Shown piece after piece: positions 53,416 through 63,422 of a stretch of DNA of 64,000 nt (the first letter of the stretch is position 1; each line of letters starts with the position of its first letter). This DNA comes from Porpolomopsis calyptriformis (taxonomy: Eukaryota; Basidiomycota; Agaricomycetes; Agaricales; Hygrophoraceae). Both the position numbers and the translations under genes were made by a program. The notes below the pieces were generated by a model. It was not told the origin of the DNA. It did no database searches and was given only the letters and a program-made list of their open reading frames with translations. The DNA is taken from positions 1,116,001 to 1,180,000 of the forward strand of contig OX621171.1 in NCBI GenBank assembly GCA_951640195.1, written 5' to 3'.

Positions 53416-54456
53416 TATCAGGTGAAGTATAAATACTTCACTTCTAGGACTACTGGAGTTATACGTCAATCAAGTAGGTCCTAGTTGTTCGGGGGAGATG
53501 TGAGTTGATTGGGTAATGATCACTTCCTCCTTTGATGGGGCTTGAGTAATCCTTGGCTAGGATGTACAGATGAGCAGGCTATCCAAACTCAATGGATAGT
53601 ATTGACTGGGAGAGCAAGAATGAAGTCAACGGCTGACTTAGAAGAATATGTATCACAGTGAGGTCTCTCCAATAAGGACTGAGACTTAGAGAATGTGATG
53701 AATAAGCAGGGGCTGAAGTAAGATAAGATAGTCCTCGGTGGCTATCTTCAACTTACAGAAATACGTCACGGGGTGATTCCTAAGTTGGTTCTTAACGTAA
53801 GAGGGCTTAGGTGAAATCACACAGGGTATAAGCTTAATAGACTAGATTGGATTGGATGTATTGACTACAGACAAGTAGTATCAATAAGGGGTAGTACTAG
53901 GTACTGAGTACTAGGGGTGAGTTCAAGGGAAAAGGGGAAGAGTAGACTAGGGGGAGGGGAGTGGGGTAAAAGTGGGTTAAAAGTCAACTAAATGTGAACT
54001 GAACTCCTCACTGGTGAAAAGGGGGCCCTTTATATATGTTTGAGAACAATGGGTAATGAGAACAATAGGAAATAAGAACAATGGACAAAAGAACAATGAG
54101 GAGTTTGAATTGTGACTCACTATGAGTCAGACAATGAGGAGAACAATGGGGAAGATTAATATGAGTCATAGTGACTCAGAGAACAATGGAGTGATGACAG
54201 AACAATAGAGAAATGGGATATGAGTCATTCTGACTTAGAGAACAATGGGAAGAATGCTATTGTCCATGATAAGATAGCATAAGTAAAGATAGTAGTGTAT
54301 CTTATCTGAGATAAGATAATGTGTGAAGGACAGTGATATCTTATCTAAGATAAGATCAGATAAGATAAGATAAAGGATATTTGAGCTATGGATGCTACTT
54401 GCTGAATGCATGATCTTTGGTTAAGTTTGATACCAAATCAGTTTGGGATCATGACA
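53416..54456 (-). repeat. 5' LTR of the 9.14-kb element
   Basis: 1,041 bp. It is the same as 45318-46326 but has a 32-bp segment (about 54218-54249) that the other LTR lacks. The segment is bounded by AATGGGA repeats, so slippage or repeat recombination explains the difference. Confidence 0.9.
54029..54385 (-). promoter_or_regulatory. LTR promoter: TATA box with AACAAT and GATA site arrays
   Basis: In element sense, a TATA box (CATATATAAAGG, 54027-54038) lies downstream of eight AACAAT words (54042-54250), the core of SOX/MATA-type HMG-box sites. Farther upstream is a cluster of GATAAG/CTTATC words (54265-54380), the core of fungal GATA-factor sites. Binding is inferred from word content only. 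Confidence 0.5.
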
Positions 54457-54555
54457 GAGGACGACCAATCAGACAGGTCAGCTATGTCAGGCAGTGATGA
54501 AGAGATGATGGTTGCTGGAATAGGAGACTCTGAGAATTATGATTTCTATGGCTAA
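54457..54555 (+). pseudogene. C-terminal end of Plavaka copy 2, beyond the 9.14-kb insertion
   Basis: After one copy of GAGG the frame of 45313 continues (NLEDDQSDRSAMSGSDEEMM) to GDSENYDFYG and TAA at 54553-54555. The acidic tail is typical for the family's end. The join proves that the retrotransposon entered the coding sequence about 32 codons before the stop. Confidence 0.8.
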
Positions 54556-55185
54556 CCTCACTTGCCTCTGCATTTCGAGATAGACTAGGTGTACCCTGTA
54601 TCCCGCCACCCTTTGAACAGACTCCAAGCACTGTTGCCAACCAGGCACCACAGGGAATCGACATGTCATTATCGCTATGTGACCCTAGTTGTCCAACGAT
54701 ACCGCTCAGCTGATGAAAGGCTGTGGTGAATATCATTGCCCACACACTCGTGTTTTTAACAGTTGAGCTGGTCTTGGGAGCGGCTAAAGGGCCCGGGTAT
54801 ATGCTCAAACCAGTTCACATTCAGAGAGAGGCTTTGCCGCTTTAAAAAGAATTTGAGCCTCCAGAACTATAATAAATCTGGTAAGTTCATTCCCATTTTT
54901 ACATTTGCTGAACTCTGAACATCGATAGAAACAGATACGGACTCATCACCATAGTGTCTACGTAGCTCAGAGCAATCTATTTTTGTTTATCTGGGTGTGA
55001 GCATCTTTTTTCTTTTTTTTTTTTGCAGGATGATAACTTTTCCAAGCCATACTCTAGCTGTTTCTCGTGATATGTGCTCTGCCCACTTATTGCAAAGGTG
55101 CATCTGTTTCTCGCGTTCCCTTCATCTATTCTTCCAGTAACATGCTTTTTGCTTACACAGTCTACTTTAATCTGCAACCACCGCT
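54556..55185. other. Intergenic, no gene seen
   Basis: About 630 bp with a long T run near 55007-55025 and no supported coding. It may contain the promoter of the NLR-like gene and the outer end of the Plavaka transposon, whose terminal repeats I did not find. Confidence 0.35.
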
Positions 55186-55390
55186 ATGACTACCATCCTC
55201 AAATCCAGCTATTGCAAGGTTCACCTCCAACTTTCCCCCTCCCAGTCATCAGACTCTGCGTCAACATCCTCGCCGCTTCCCAGCATCGATATGGTCACAT
55301 TCAATGACTGCCAGGTGTATGTCGCTAGCAGAAATATATACAACTCCAACTTGTCCATCTTTGCAAGAATTCAGAGATGGCTTGCAAGGT
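55186..55390 (+). CDS. Possible first exon upstream of the NLR-like gene
   Basis: ATG at 55186 (MTTILKSSYCKVHLQLSPSQ), open to a GTACGTGA donor near 55390. Ser-rich, no known domain. It could be an upstream exon of the NACHT gene or a separate small gene; the next coding evidence begins only at 55648. Confidence 0.25.
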
Positions 55391-55647
55391 ACGTGACTGT
55401 ACTTGATTTTTTTTTGCGACGTTGACATTATACTAAGGCACTTATGTCTGGAGAGCTGGAATGATCAGAGTGATCTGGGCCAAATGGTCTGATCATTTTC
55501 TTAGTGAGTCTATTTTATTTTGTTTGAATTTGATTTATTAATGCTCGAATACGCTTAGAAGATTTTTTTTGTATTTAAATATATTCATTTGTAGCCGAAT
55601 GTAGGAGTACCGAGTGGATACGGCTCATCTTCACACTCACCTCCATC

Positions 55648-57953
55648 ATGACCAACACGCCCTTGCTGACCACTCAGATTGACGGCAGCACATCCAACGT
55701 TGTCGGCCGTGATCAGTATAACAACCCAAACATCCATGTTTATCTGCAAGGTAAGCTTGACACCCTAGTGAGCAGGGACTGTTTCATCTGTGTTCGATAC
55801 ATGACTGAGCCATTATAGGGGAACGCCCCCCATATGCCCACTATTCTCCTTTCAACTGCAAAGATCGAGCGCGATGTTTGGAAGGGACAAAGGCCGACAT
55901 TCTCAACCAGATTTTTCGCTGGATTGGTATTCGCGATTCACAATCTCATTGTGTTCCCATTCTGAACAAAGATGTTGATACCGTTGGGGCGGATACTTGG
56001 ATTAGCGGATCGGCTGGGACTGGGAAATCGACGATTGCTTTCACTGTTGCCGAGTGTAGCATGCATGGTGTGCTTGGCGCTAGCTTCTTCTGCTCACCAG
56101 ACGATGCTGATTGCAGCAACCCCAATCTGATCTTCACCACTATCACCTATCAGCTCGGACACTTCAATGCTCTATTCGGAGTGGAGGTGACTCATGTTAT
56201 GAAATCAAATCCAGACATTGGATATACCACACCTCCATACCAGCTTCAAGAGCTTATCATAAAACCCCTTCGCACACTCAGAAACTCGATCTGTCCATAC
56301 ATTGTTGTGTTGGATGCACTCGATGAGTGCAAGGAGGCTGGGATGACCTCGATGATCTTATCATCGCTCTCTCGTCATGTCAATGAACTATTCCCATTGA
56401 AGTCCTTGGTGACAAGTCAGCCAGAAAGCCATATTACGACTGTATTCAAATCAAGCAAATTGAACCCTGTCACTCGGCGATACGTGTTACACGAAGTGGA
56501 ATTAGACATCGTGGAGATCGATATCAAACACTACCTGATGACGGAACTTACTTTAATGAGAGAGTTGGACCATATCAACGATAAATGGCCTTTGAAGCAG
56601 ACATCCATTCCCTGATGCGGTTATCTTCTGCCCTTTTCATCATCGCCTCCACCTCGGTTAGGTTCATCGAAGATTGAAACTATCTTAACCCCAAAGATCA
56701 ACTTGCACATCTTGTATGTAATGCAGCTACTGCGACAGAACCTTCATCCCCCAATTATGGCCTTGATCAATTATATACTCAAGTTTTGATCCAAGCTTTC
56801 CCTACCATATCCTCCGGTCTTTCTAGTCAGCTGAAAAAGAGTTTGAGCAGTATTGTGTATTGTTCTTCTTCGACATCCACTTTCTCTGGCTGCCATCGAA
56901 TGCTTACTGGCTTTGCAATCGGACACAGTTCAAGAGACACTGCGTCATCTTCACTCAGTTATCATGGTGCAAGTTGATGATAGCCAACCCATTCGAATGC
57001 TCTATCCATCCTTCTTCGACTTCTTAACAAATCCAGCTCTATGTCGAAATCTGAAATTTGTTGTTGACTTTCGAAGCCAGCATACTCTACATGTGCGTGC
57101 CTGTCTAGATGTTATGAAAGGGCTGAAGCGAGATGTTTGTGGAATAAGAAATCCGTCGTTGCTTAACTGCAAAGTGGATGACCTTCCGACGCGTGTTGTG
57201 ACCTGCATTCGACCGGGACTGCAATATGCATGTCGTCATTGGGCTTGGCACCTACAAAATGCGACCGTTGATATTCTTATCGACCCCAATGAGTTTTGTT
57301 CAAAATATCTACTGTATTGGATTGAAGCACTGAGTCTGATGGGAGATCTTTGAAATGTCCTCCTTGCATTGGGTGCCGCTCAACGGGCGATTGCTGTTCG
57401 TTATTTCCCCTCTCAGCAATGCACAAAACTGATCTGAGTTCTACAGAAAGCAGGCAGAAACATGGCTGATACAGTGAATTTACTTTGTGATTGCGAACAG
57501 TTTACCCTCTCAACCACCAGTACTTGTTCACTTCAGGTGTACCGCACTGCGTTGCTGTTCACTCCCAAAGAAGCCTTAATTAAGAAGACGTATGGAGGAG
57601 AGTTGGACATTCCTATAAAAGTGCACAACAGATTAGATGAGAGATGGGATTCATGCATACAGACGATAGAAGGATATTCCCACTGGGTAAAATTGGTCAC
57701 ATTTTCCCCTGATGGTACGCGTATCGTTTCTGGATCCTACGACAATACTGTTCAGCTGTGGGATGCAGTCAGCGGTGCACATCTCAACAATTTCAATGGA
57801 CATTCTGGTTCGGTCGCATTTTCTCCCGATGGCACGAGTATCATTTCTGGATCTGACGACAATACCATTCGACTTTGGGACATAGTCAGCGGTGGGCGTT
57901 GTTGTCGTCTGCATTGGAGGAGGCCGCAGGACATGATTCTGCTGATTCGCTGA
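55648..57953 (+). pseudogene. NACHT-WD40 (NLR-like) gene, broken and truncated
   Basis: The ATG at 55648 gives a short exon (VVGRDQYNNPNIHVYLQG) that joins 55819 through a GT-AG intron in phase. Then CLEGTKADILNQIFRWIGI and a NACHT domain with Walker A GSAGTGKST (about 56013) and Walker B YIVVLDALDECKE (about 56300). The frame shifts near 56583 and meets TGA near 56676 and another frame change near 56855. It continues LHSVIMVQVDDSQPIRMLYP, SLLNCKVDDLP and HLQNA, passes TGA at 57351 and at 57436, and ends with two WD40 repeats (TFSPDGTRIVSGSYDNTVQL; SFSPDG-type AFSPDGTSIISGSDDNTIRL). Intact relatives carry many WD40 units and act in fungal non-self recognition. This copy is dead. Confidence 0.8.
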
Positions 57954-58258
57954 CAGGATATGCTTCCCCGTCCTCCTCCCATTCCCCCTCATCGACTCGG
58001 TCGGAGCTAGATGAGATCGAGAAAGACCCGATGTTAAATGCAGGGACGAAGCAAGTTGGTTGGCCTGTACACCTTGCCTAAAAAATGGGATTATGGCACT
58101 GAGCTCAGTGAGTGCGATAACGCCCTTTTCTTATTCTTATTCCATTATTCCTAATGCATGGCTTTTTCGAGTAGAAGAAAATGCAGTTAAATTGGTATAT
58201 GGCTTTGTTGGATTACAGATTTTGCACATTGTAAACACTTCCCACCCTTTGGTTGATG
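57954..58258. other. No gene supported
   Basis: Downstream of the WD40 end. Short open frames of average composition only. Confidence 0.3.
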
Positions 58259-58451
58259 AGTTACAAGAGTTGTGAATCAGTGATAGAGTCAGGTAATGCC
58301 AGGTCTGCTAGTGTCAGACTGTGTGCCTATCACAATACCTTGTAAGGTCACCCCAAGTCTGATTGAAAAGGAGCACTAGTTACAAGAGTTGTGAATCAGT
58401 GATAGAGCCAGGTAATGCCATGTAACACCAGGTCTGCTAGTGTCAGACTGT
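58259..58451 (+). repeat. Two direct repeats of about 65 bp
   Basis: A segment from GTTACAAGAGTTGTGAATCAG to GTGTCAGACTGT occurs at about 58259-58321 and again at about 58379-58451. The second has a 10-bp ATGTAACACC-type insertion. The spacing is about 120 bp. Confidence 0.7.
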
Positions 58452-58685
58452 CAGGCAAATGTCAACTCCACCTGGGTATGCCGGTTTCTCACTGGTTTCC
58501 TGATGCGTGACCAGCTGTAGTAACCGTGTATGGTTTTCAAGCTTAGGTCATGTACGGTTTTACAGCCAAAGTCATGTACAGCTTATTACCACAGTTGAAT
58601 GATGGTTTAAAAATACCATATATTCAAGATGTACTGTACTGTACATATTGATGTAAGGTGACAATAGGAAAGGTGTGATTGAAAG

Positions 58686-59720
58686 ATGGTTCAGAAATAC
58701 CATACCTCTGGGAGGTATGGTATCTGGATACCATTTGAGAGGCTTGTGATATGGTATCTGTATACCATTTGAGAAGGGTAAGATATGGTATCTGTGTACT
58801 ATACCTTGGTAGGTATAGTATCTGGATACTATTTGAGAAGGCTAGGATATAGTATCTGTATACCATTTAAAAGCACTAGGATATAGTATCTCTATACTAT
58901 TTAAGAAGAGCGGCATATAGTTTAGAAATACCATACCTTGGAGGAATGGTATGTCTATACTATTTAAGAAGAGCAGTGTATGGTTTAGAAGTACCATACC
59001 TGTCACGGTTGTAATTTTTCTTCTTTCCTTTGTCTTATCGTATGCAAACCTTTATCTTATCTTGGGATTCCCCACATTCTTTCATTGGGATTCCCCATTG
59101 CCTTTCTCCGGGATTCCCCATTACTCTATCCATATGTGGACATCTTTCATTTCTGTTACTCTATCCATATGCGGACATCTTTCATTTCCATTATGTTTCA
59201 ACCCCTTATGATTCGTCATCAGTCACGATGACTTATCCCTTATCTCTTACACATGTTATGTCGCACTGACTCATACAGATAAGTAGTCAGTATATAAAGA
59301 GTACCTTTGTACGTATCAGACCTTAAGTCTGATTCCTCGTTAGCTACTCATAACAAGGACTTGGAACCATACCTCATCTCTTGGGACAGAACACCCGAAG
59401 TAAAACGCATTCCAAACAACTGGTTTATAACAATACCTTGGAGGTATGGTATCTCTATACCATTTAAGAAGAGCAGTGTATGGTTTAGAAATACCATACC
59501 TTAGAGGTATGGTATCTCTATACCATCTAAGAAGAGTGGCATATAGTTTAGAAATACCATACCTTGAAGGTATGGTATCTCTATACCATTTAAGAAGAGC
59601 CATGTATGGTTTAGAAATACCATACCTTGAAGGTATGGTATCTCTATATCGTTTAAGAAGAGCCATGTATGGTTTAGAAATACCATACCTCCAAGGCATG
59701 GTATATTTATACCATGGAAG
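58686..59720. repeat. 63-bp palindromic minisatellite split by a solo LTR
   Basis: Units of about 63 bp carry ACCATACC-TT/CC-GGAGGTATGGT, an inverted repeat, followed by TATACCATTTAAGAAGAG and a variable spacer. About ten units are present on both sides of the solo LTR. Each unit can fold into a hairpin. The 63-bp period leaves frames open on both strands, giving false proteins of 21-residue repeats. Confidence 0.85.
59001..59432 (+). repeat. Solo LTR (TGTCACGG family) inside the minisatellite
   Basis: 432 bp with ends TGTCACGG and TTATAACA, flanked by perfect 5-bp duplications ATACC (58996-59000 and 59433-59437). It is the uninterrupted relative of LTR C. It has a TATA box (GTATATAAAGAG near 59290) and CTTATCTTATCTTGGG near 59052. 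Confidence 0.9.
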
Positions 59721-59744
59721 ACGCTACTTCCTAAATGGACACAA

Positions 59745-60476
59745 AACAAAGCTAGACAAATACACTGTTAATTCAAAGAATATTTTCTACACACTCACAG
59801 AGACCTCTTAAAATAAATATAAAATAATTGAAAGATCACCCATATATGTGTTTATAATAATCTAAAGTCTTGTGTTATTATATTCAGATCCAGTTGAGAT
59901 AATTCACAATTAAGTCAGATTTGACCTGATCTTCAGCCACATTCTGCTTGAATCTTGTCGCACTCAATTATTAGGACAAGAAAAAATATTGTAAGTTAGT
60001 AGAAATGTCAAAATAGACTGTAGGTACAAGGAGAGTACACCCGATCACAGGGAAAGTGTGGTGGTAGAGCGGTGGGACGGAATGTTGTGTCGGAAAGCAT
60101 GGGTTTGCTTAAGATCAAGTGAGTGGTCATCCACTCGAAACCACCAAATGTCTCCCCCACCACTCTACCACCATATTTTCCCTGTGATCGGGTGTACTGT
60201 ACGTGTACCTATAGTCTATCTTAACATTTCTACTAGCTTAAAATATTTTTTCTTGTCCTAATAATTGAGCGCGACAAGATTCAAGCAGAATGTGGCTGAA
60301 AATCCAACTTAATTGTGATTATCTCAACTAGATCTTCATATAATAACACAATAAATTATAGCCTTATGAACACATGTATGAGTGATTTTTCAGATATTTT
60401 ATCTCTATTTTAAGAGGCCTCTGTGAGGTGCTAGAGAATATTCTTTGAATCAACGGCTTATTTGTCTAGCTTTGTT
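59745..60476. repeat. 732-bp fold-back element
   Basis: Long inverted repeats: left arm about 59745-60077, right arm about 60153-60476, separated by a loop of about 75 bp. The outermost words are AACAAAGCTAGAC and GTCTAGCTTTGTT. The arms match along their length with scattered differences. No ORF of note. It is MITE-like or a fold-back transposon. No target duplication was recognised. Confidence 0.8.
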
Positions 60477-60486
60477 ACTACCTATT

Positions 60487-61227
60487 TGGGAAGTTCCATC
60501 CCGCTTCCCGCGCCTCTTCAGCCTCATCATCAACGCGGCCCATATCGAAATACGGGCCATCCAGCGGCCATACTTGATAATGTGAGTCTCCAATGTATAT
60601 TGTAGACATACTGACAACATTTTTGACAATAGGGTCATCGTTTGCGCGCCCACTGCCCCCCCGACATCTCCCTCCTCCTTAACCCGTCGTTCTGCGTCGA
60701 AACTCGCGCCATCCAATGGCAAAATAATTTAAAAGTAAGTAAATAACATATATTCTACTTGTATTAATCGTTTTTTCATTAGATTGCGCTCGCGCGCACC
60801 CGTCAACGACAGCACATCGACGACAGCAGCAAGGGCACGTCGACGACCGCGATAGGATGACGTTGACTGCGGCAACGGGAACAGCCAGCAGGCCCGCGTT
60901 GACAACGGCGGTGGAAGGACGTTGGCGATGGCGGCGGGACGTCGATTGGACATTGACGGCGGCGGGGCCGTCGACGACCGCGTTTTGGTCGACGGGTTCA
61001 TCGACGCGGGACGGGGGGCTCTTGGGTTGGGTGGGGCCTTGGCACGCGCTGGGGGAACGGTGGGGACCGCTGATGCCGCAGCACGAGCGGCGCGCCAAGC
61101 GCTGGCGCAGCGGAAGGCCGAGATGGACCAGAAAGGTGCCAAGGCTCGGGCTAGGGGAGTACCGAGCTTTATATTCACTCAATTTCTGAACGGTCGTAAT
61201 TTTTTCGTAGTAATTCTTGCACAATAG
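60487..61227 (+). other. GC-rich, exon-like island of unknown gene
   Basis: Plus-strand exon-like pieces lie in AT-rich surroundings: about 60504-60575 (FPRLFSLIINAAHIEIRAIQ, donor GTGAGTCTCC), about 60635-60735 (VIVCAPTAPPTSPSSLTRRS) and a very GC-rich stretch 60780-61190. Within that stretch 60922-61227 is open (Ala/Gly-rich; AARAARQALAQRKAEMDQKG). Several frames are open on both strands because GC-rich DNA lacks stops, so coding is not proven. It may be the remnant of a gene or an inserted segment. Confidence 0.3.
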
Positions 61228-61229
61228 TA

Positions 61230-61560
61230 TATAGACTGAAATGGTTCACCTGAACCATTATTACTGAAATGGACGGGCTGTACACGATATGATGTGCCCG
61301 CTGTACATGATGTAAGCGTCCGGCTGTACACGGTTATTACCGCATAGTGTAAGGGACTTATCCGAAAACTTAAGCGTGCCCACGTGTAACCTTGTCTCTG
61401 CTCAAGAATGTAATAGCTTCGATTTTCCTTCTTGACCCCAACCAAGTCTTGTCGTGGGGGAGTGTCCAGATGAACGGGAAGGTAGAACACCTCAAATTTC
61501 GGAGGTATATCCTTTGCTAAATATCCCAACTACCAGCCCTCCGTATCCCCGTCCCCCAAG
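61230..61560. other. Upstream region of the monooxygenase gene
   Basis: Contains several variants of CTGTACACG/CTGTACATG and ACGGTTATTACC words (about 61270-61345) that recall words at 58520-58600. No coding call. Confidence 0.3.
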
Positions 61561-61584
61561 CGGGCCCATCTTACTATCTGTTTT

Positions 61585-63422
61585 TTGATTGTGGGGGGTG
61601 GAATCGCAGGCCTCGCTTGTGCCATTGCGTTGCAACGCGTCGGCCATAAAGTTATCGTCTTGGAAAAAGATGTTAATACCAACGGGGATGGGGTGAGTTT
61701 CTTCCTTGTGATAAATCTATCTGTCTGTGACTCCTTTCAAGACGCTCGGGGGTCTCCGCCTGCCTCCAAATGGTTCCAAAATTTTGTTCGACTGGGGTCT
61801 CAAGGAAGAACTTTACAAGGTTGGCACAAGGACGGACGCAATCACCATGTTCATATGTCCGTTTCTCGCTTCTTCCAATCTCATTCCCTTCCCCTCACAT
61901 TACCTGGCCCTTGATTAGACGAATCAGGGACGCGTCTAGGAAAACACGTGTGGAGCAAAGAAGTTTTGAAGGAAACGCGGGGTGAATTCATTTATACCAG
62001 CGTACGTCTCTCTCCGTGATGCACACAAATGCGTGACTGACCAGACTACTTCTACGGTGACAAACATAGCGAGATGATTTGAGACGACTTCTTTATCGTG
62101 TTGCTGTTTCGGCAGGTGCTTATGTCCGATTCAACTCTCGGGTAGTTTCTATCGATCCTGGCTCCGCAAGCGTCACTCTTGCCTCAGGCGAGACTTTACG
62201 CGCCGACGTTATCGTCGGAGCCGATGGCGAGTATGGCGTTTCACAAAGGATGTTTTCAGGCGAACCCAAGCACGACCCTGGGGCTTTACTCATGTATCAG
62301 TAAGTACGTTGTGCGAATCGTGTGCACATCTCATGTTTGCCCCCAAACAGTACGACTATACCCAAGAAACTGATGATGCGAGACCCAGATCTTGCATATT
62401 TCTGGGAACCCAAGGAGAATGTCGTAAGTCGTGTTGGCATCCACAGTTTACCATTGGCGCATTTTTGCCTGCCATAGGAGCATATGTATGGCTGGTTTGG
62501 TAACGGGCACTGCCTACTTATTTTTCCCATCGTGAGTCTTTTCATTTTCTGGCGCACCGCGAAGGCAGCTTATTTGGTGAGCGGAGGGTGGATCACAATC
62601 GACCGAAGCTATGGCAGTGTATCTATATGGGCCTCCAGATGGATCTATAGGTACCTGGTCAGATCGGTCAACAAAAGAAAAATTACTAGCCTCTGTAGGA
62701 AACTCGGAGCCAAGGTCGGTTACATTCCACAGATATGACACATCGTTCTTCCTCCCAACTGTCTTTTCGCTTCACAGGTTGAGGAAATTAATGAAATTGG
62801 TGACCACATCGAAGTCAATACCGATGAAAAATTATAAAGATTTAGAAGACTGGGTACACGATAATGGACACCTGATCCTAATAGGAGAGGCGGCACACCC
62901 ACTCCCTGTCAGTCCTCTGCACTTCACATGATTTTAAAATTCCATAATTTCACTTAGGTCGGGGCCATCCAATCTACGGCGTTGGCTATCGAAGACGGCG
63001 CTGTTCTCGCCAAGCTCTTTTCGCACCTGCGAAATGAAGACCAAATTTCAAGTTTCCTTTACGCGTTCCAAGATCTTCGGCTTCCCCGCTGCAGCTCTGT
63101 CGCAATTTCCGAAGCGGGGAATATGTACTTTATGTCACTGCCCCCAGGAGAAATGCAGGTGGGTCGAGATATGGTGTTTCAATCCAAAGATGCGAAAGGA
63201 CAAAATTGTCTCGAGCCTTCCGAAGAGGACGGGACGATGGACCGATGGGAAGAAATAAAGAACGTATTTGGATACGATGCAGAAGACGACGCGGATAATT
63301 GGTGGGTCCAATGGGGTATGCTCGCTATGCGTGCGAAAGGGACAAATATGCTGCATGCAGGGCTTAATGTACAGGTAGAACAGGTGGTCACTGTGGGAAG
63401 CAAGGCCAATCACTGCATTTAA
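61585..63422 (+). CDS. FAD-dependent monooxygenase (salicylate-hydroxylase-like), multi-exon
   Basis: Exons: about 61585-61692, 61742-61856, 61919-62001, about 62071-62299, 62351-62423, 62478-62531, about 62578-62714 (with an internal intron near 62586-62612), 62778-62907 and 62958-63422. Motifs: FAD-binding LIVGGGIAGLACAIALQRVG, GGLRLPPNGSKILFDWGL, ADVIVGADGEYGVSQRMF (DG motif) and LILIGEAAHPLPVGAIQSTA with IEDGAVLAKLF. In the last FAD motif the usual GD is GE. Such enzymes hydroxylate aromatic acids using NAD(P)H and O2, soluble in the cytosol. No ATG is in frame before LIVGGG; an upstream exon or loss of the start is possible. Near 62060-62075 the reading is either an intron end or a small deletion. 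The rest joins cleanly and it may be functional. Confidence 0.7.

Larger units (their letters stand above)
45318..54456 (-). mobile_element. Young 9.14-kb LTR retrotransposon, chimeric and non-autonomous
   Basis: The element is bounded by 1,009-bp (45318-46326) and 1,041-bp (53416-54456) LTRs and flanked by the 4-bp duplication GAGG (45314-45317 and 54457-54460). The LTRs look identical apart from one 32-bp indel. In minus orientation: 5' LTR, a tRNA-complement-like TGGAGCCCACCGCGAGG near 53395-53408, an intact gag-protease ORF (53304-50611), a second ORF (50598-49987), a fossil piece of another Ty3 (49905-48718), an integrase C-terminus (48717-47935), two accessory ORFs (47787-47266 and 46963-46403) and the 3' LTR. 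RT, RNase H and the integrase core are missing, so movement needed enzymes from another element. Confidence 0.9.

Noticed and set aside
54457..54460. A 5-bp target duplication for the 9.14-kb element
   Set aside because: Only GAGG is shared on both sides given the LTR borders fixed by comparing the two LTRs.
58686..59720. CRISPR-like array
   Set aside because: Units are adjacent and palindromic without unique spacers, and the genome is eukaryotic.
59340..59811. Open frames of about 120 codons on both strands with a 21-residue repeat
   Set aside because: They arise from the 63-bp palindromic array and its inverted symmetry, not from selection on protein.
60679..61224. 181-codon minus-strand frame rich in Arg, Pro and Ser
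   Set aside because: GC-rich DNA lacks stop codons; the opposite strand is equally open and neither matches a known protein.
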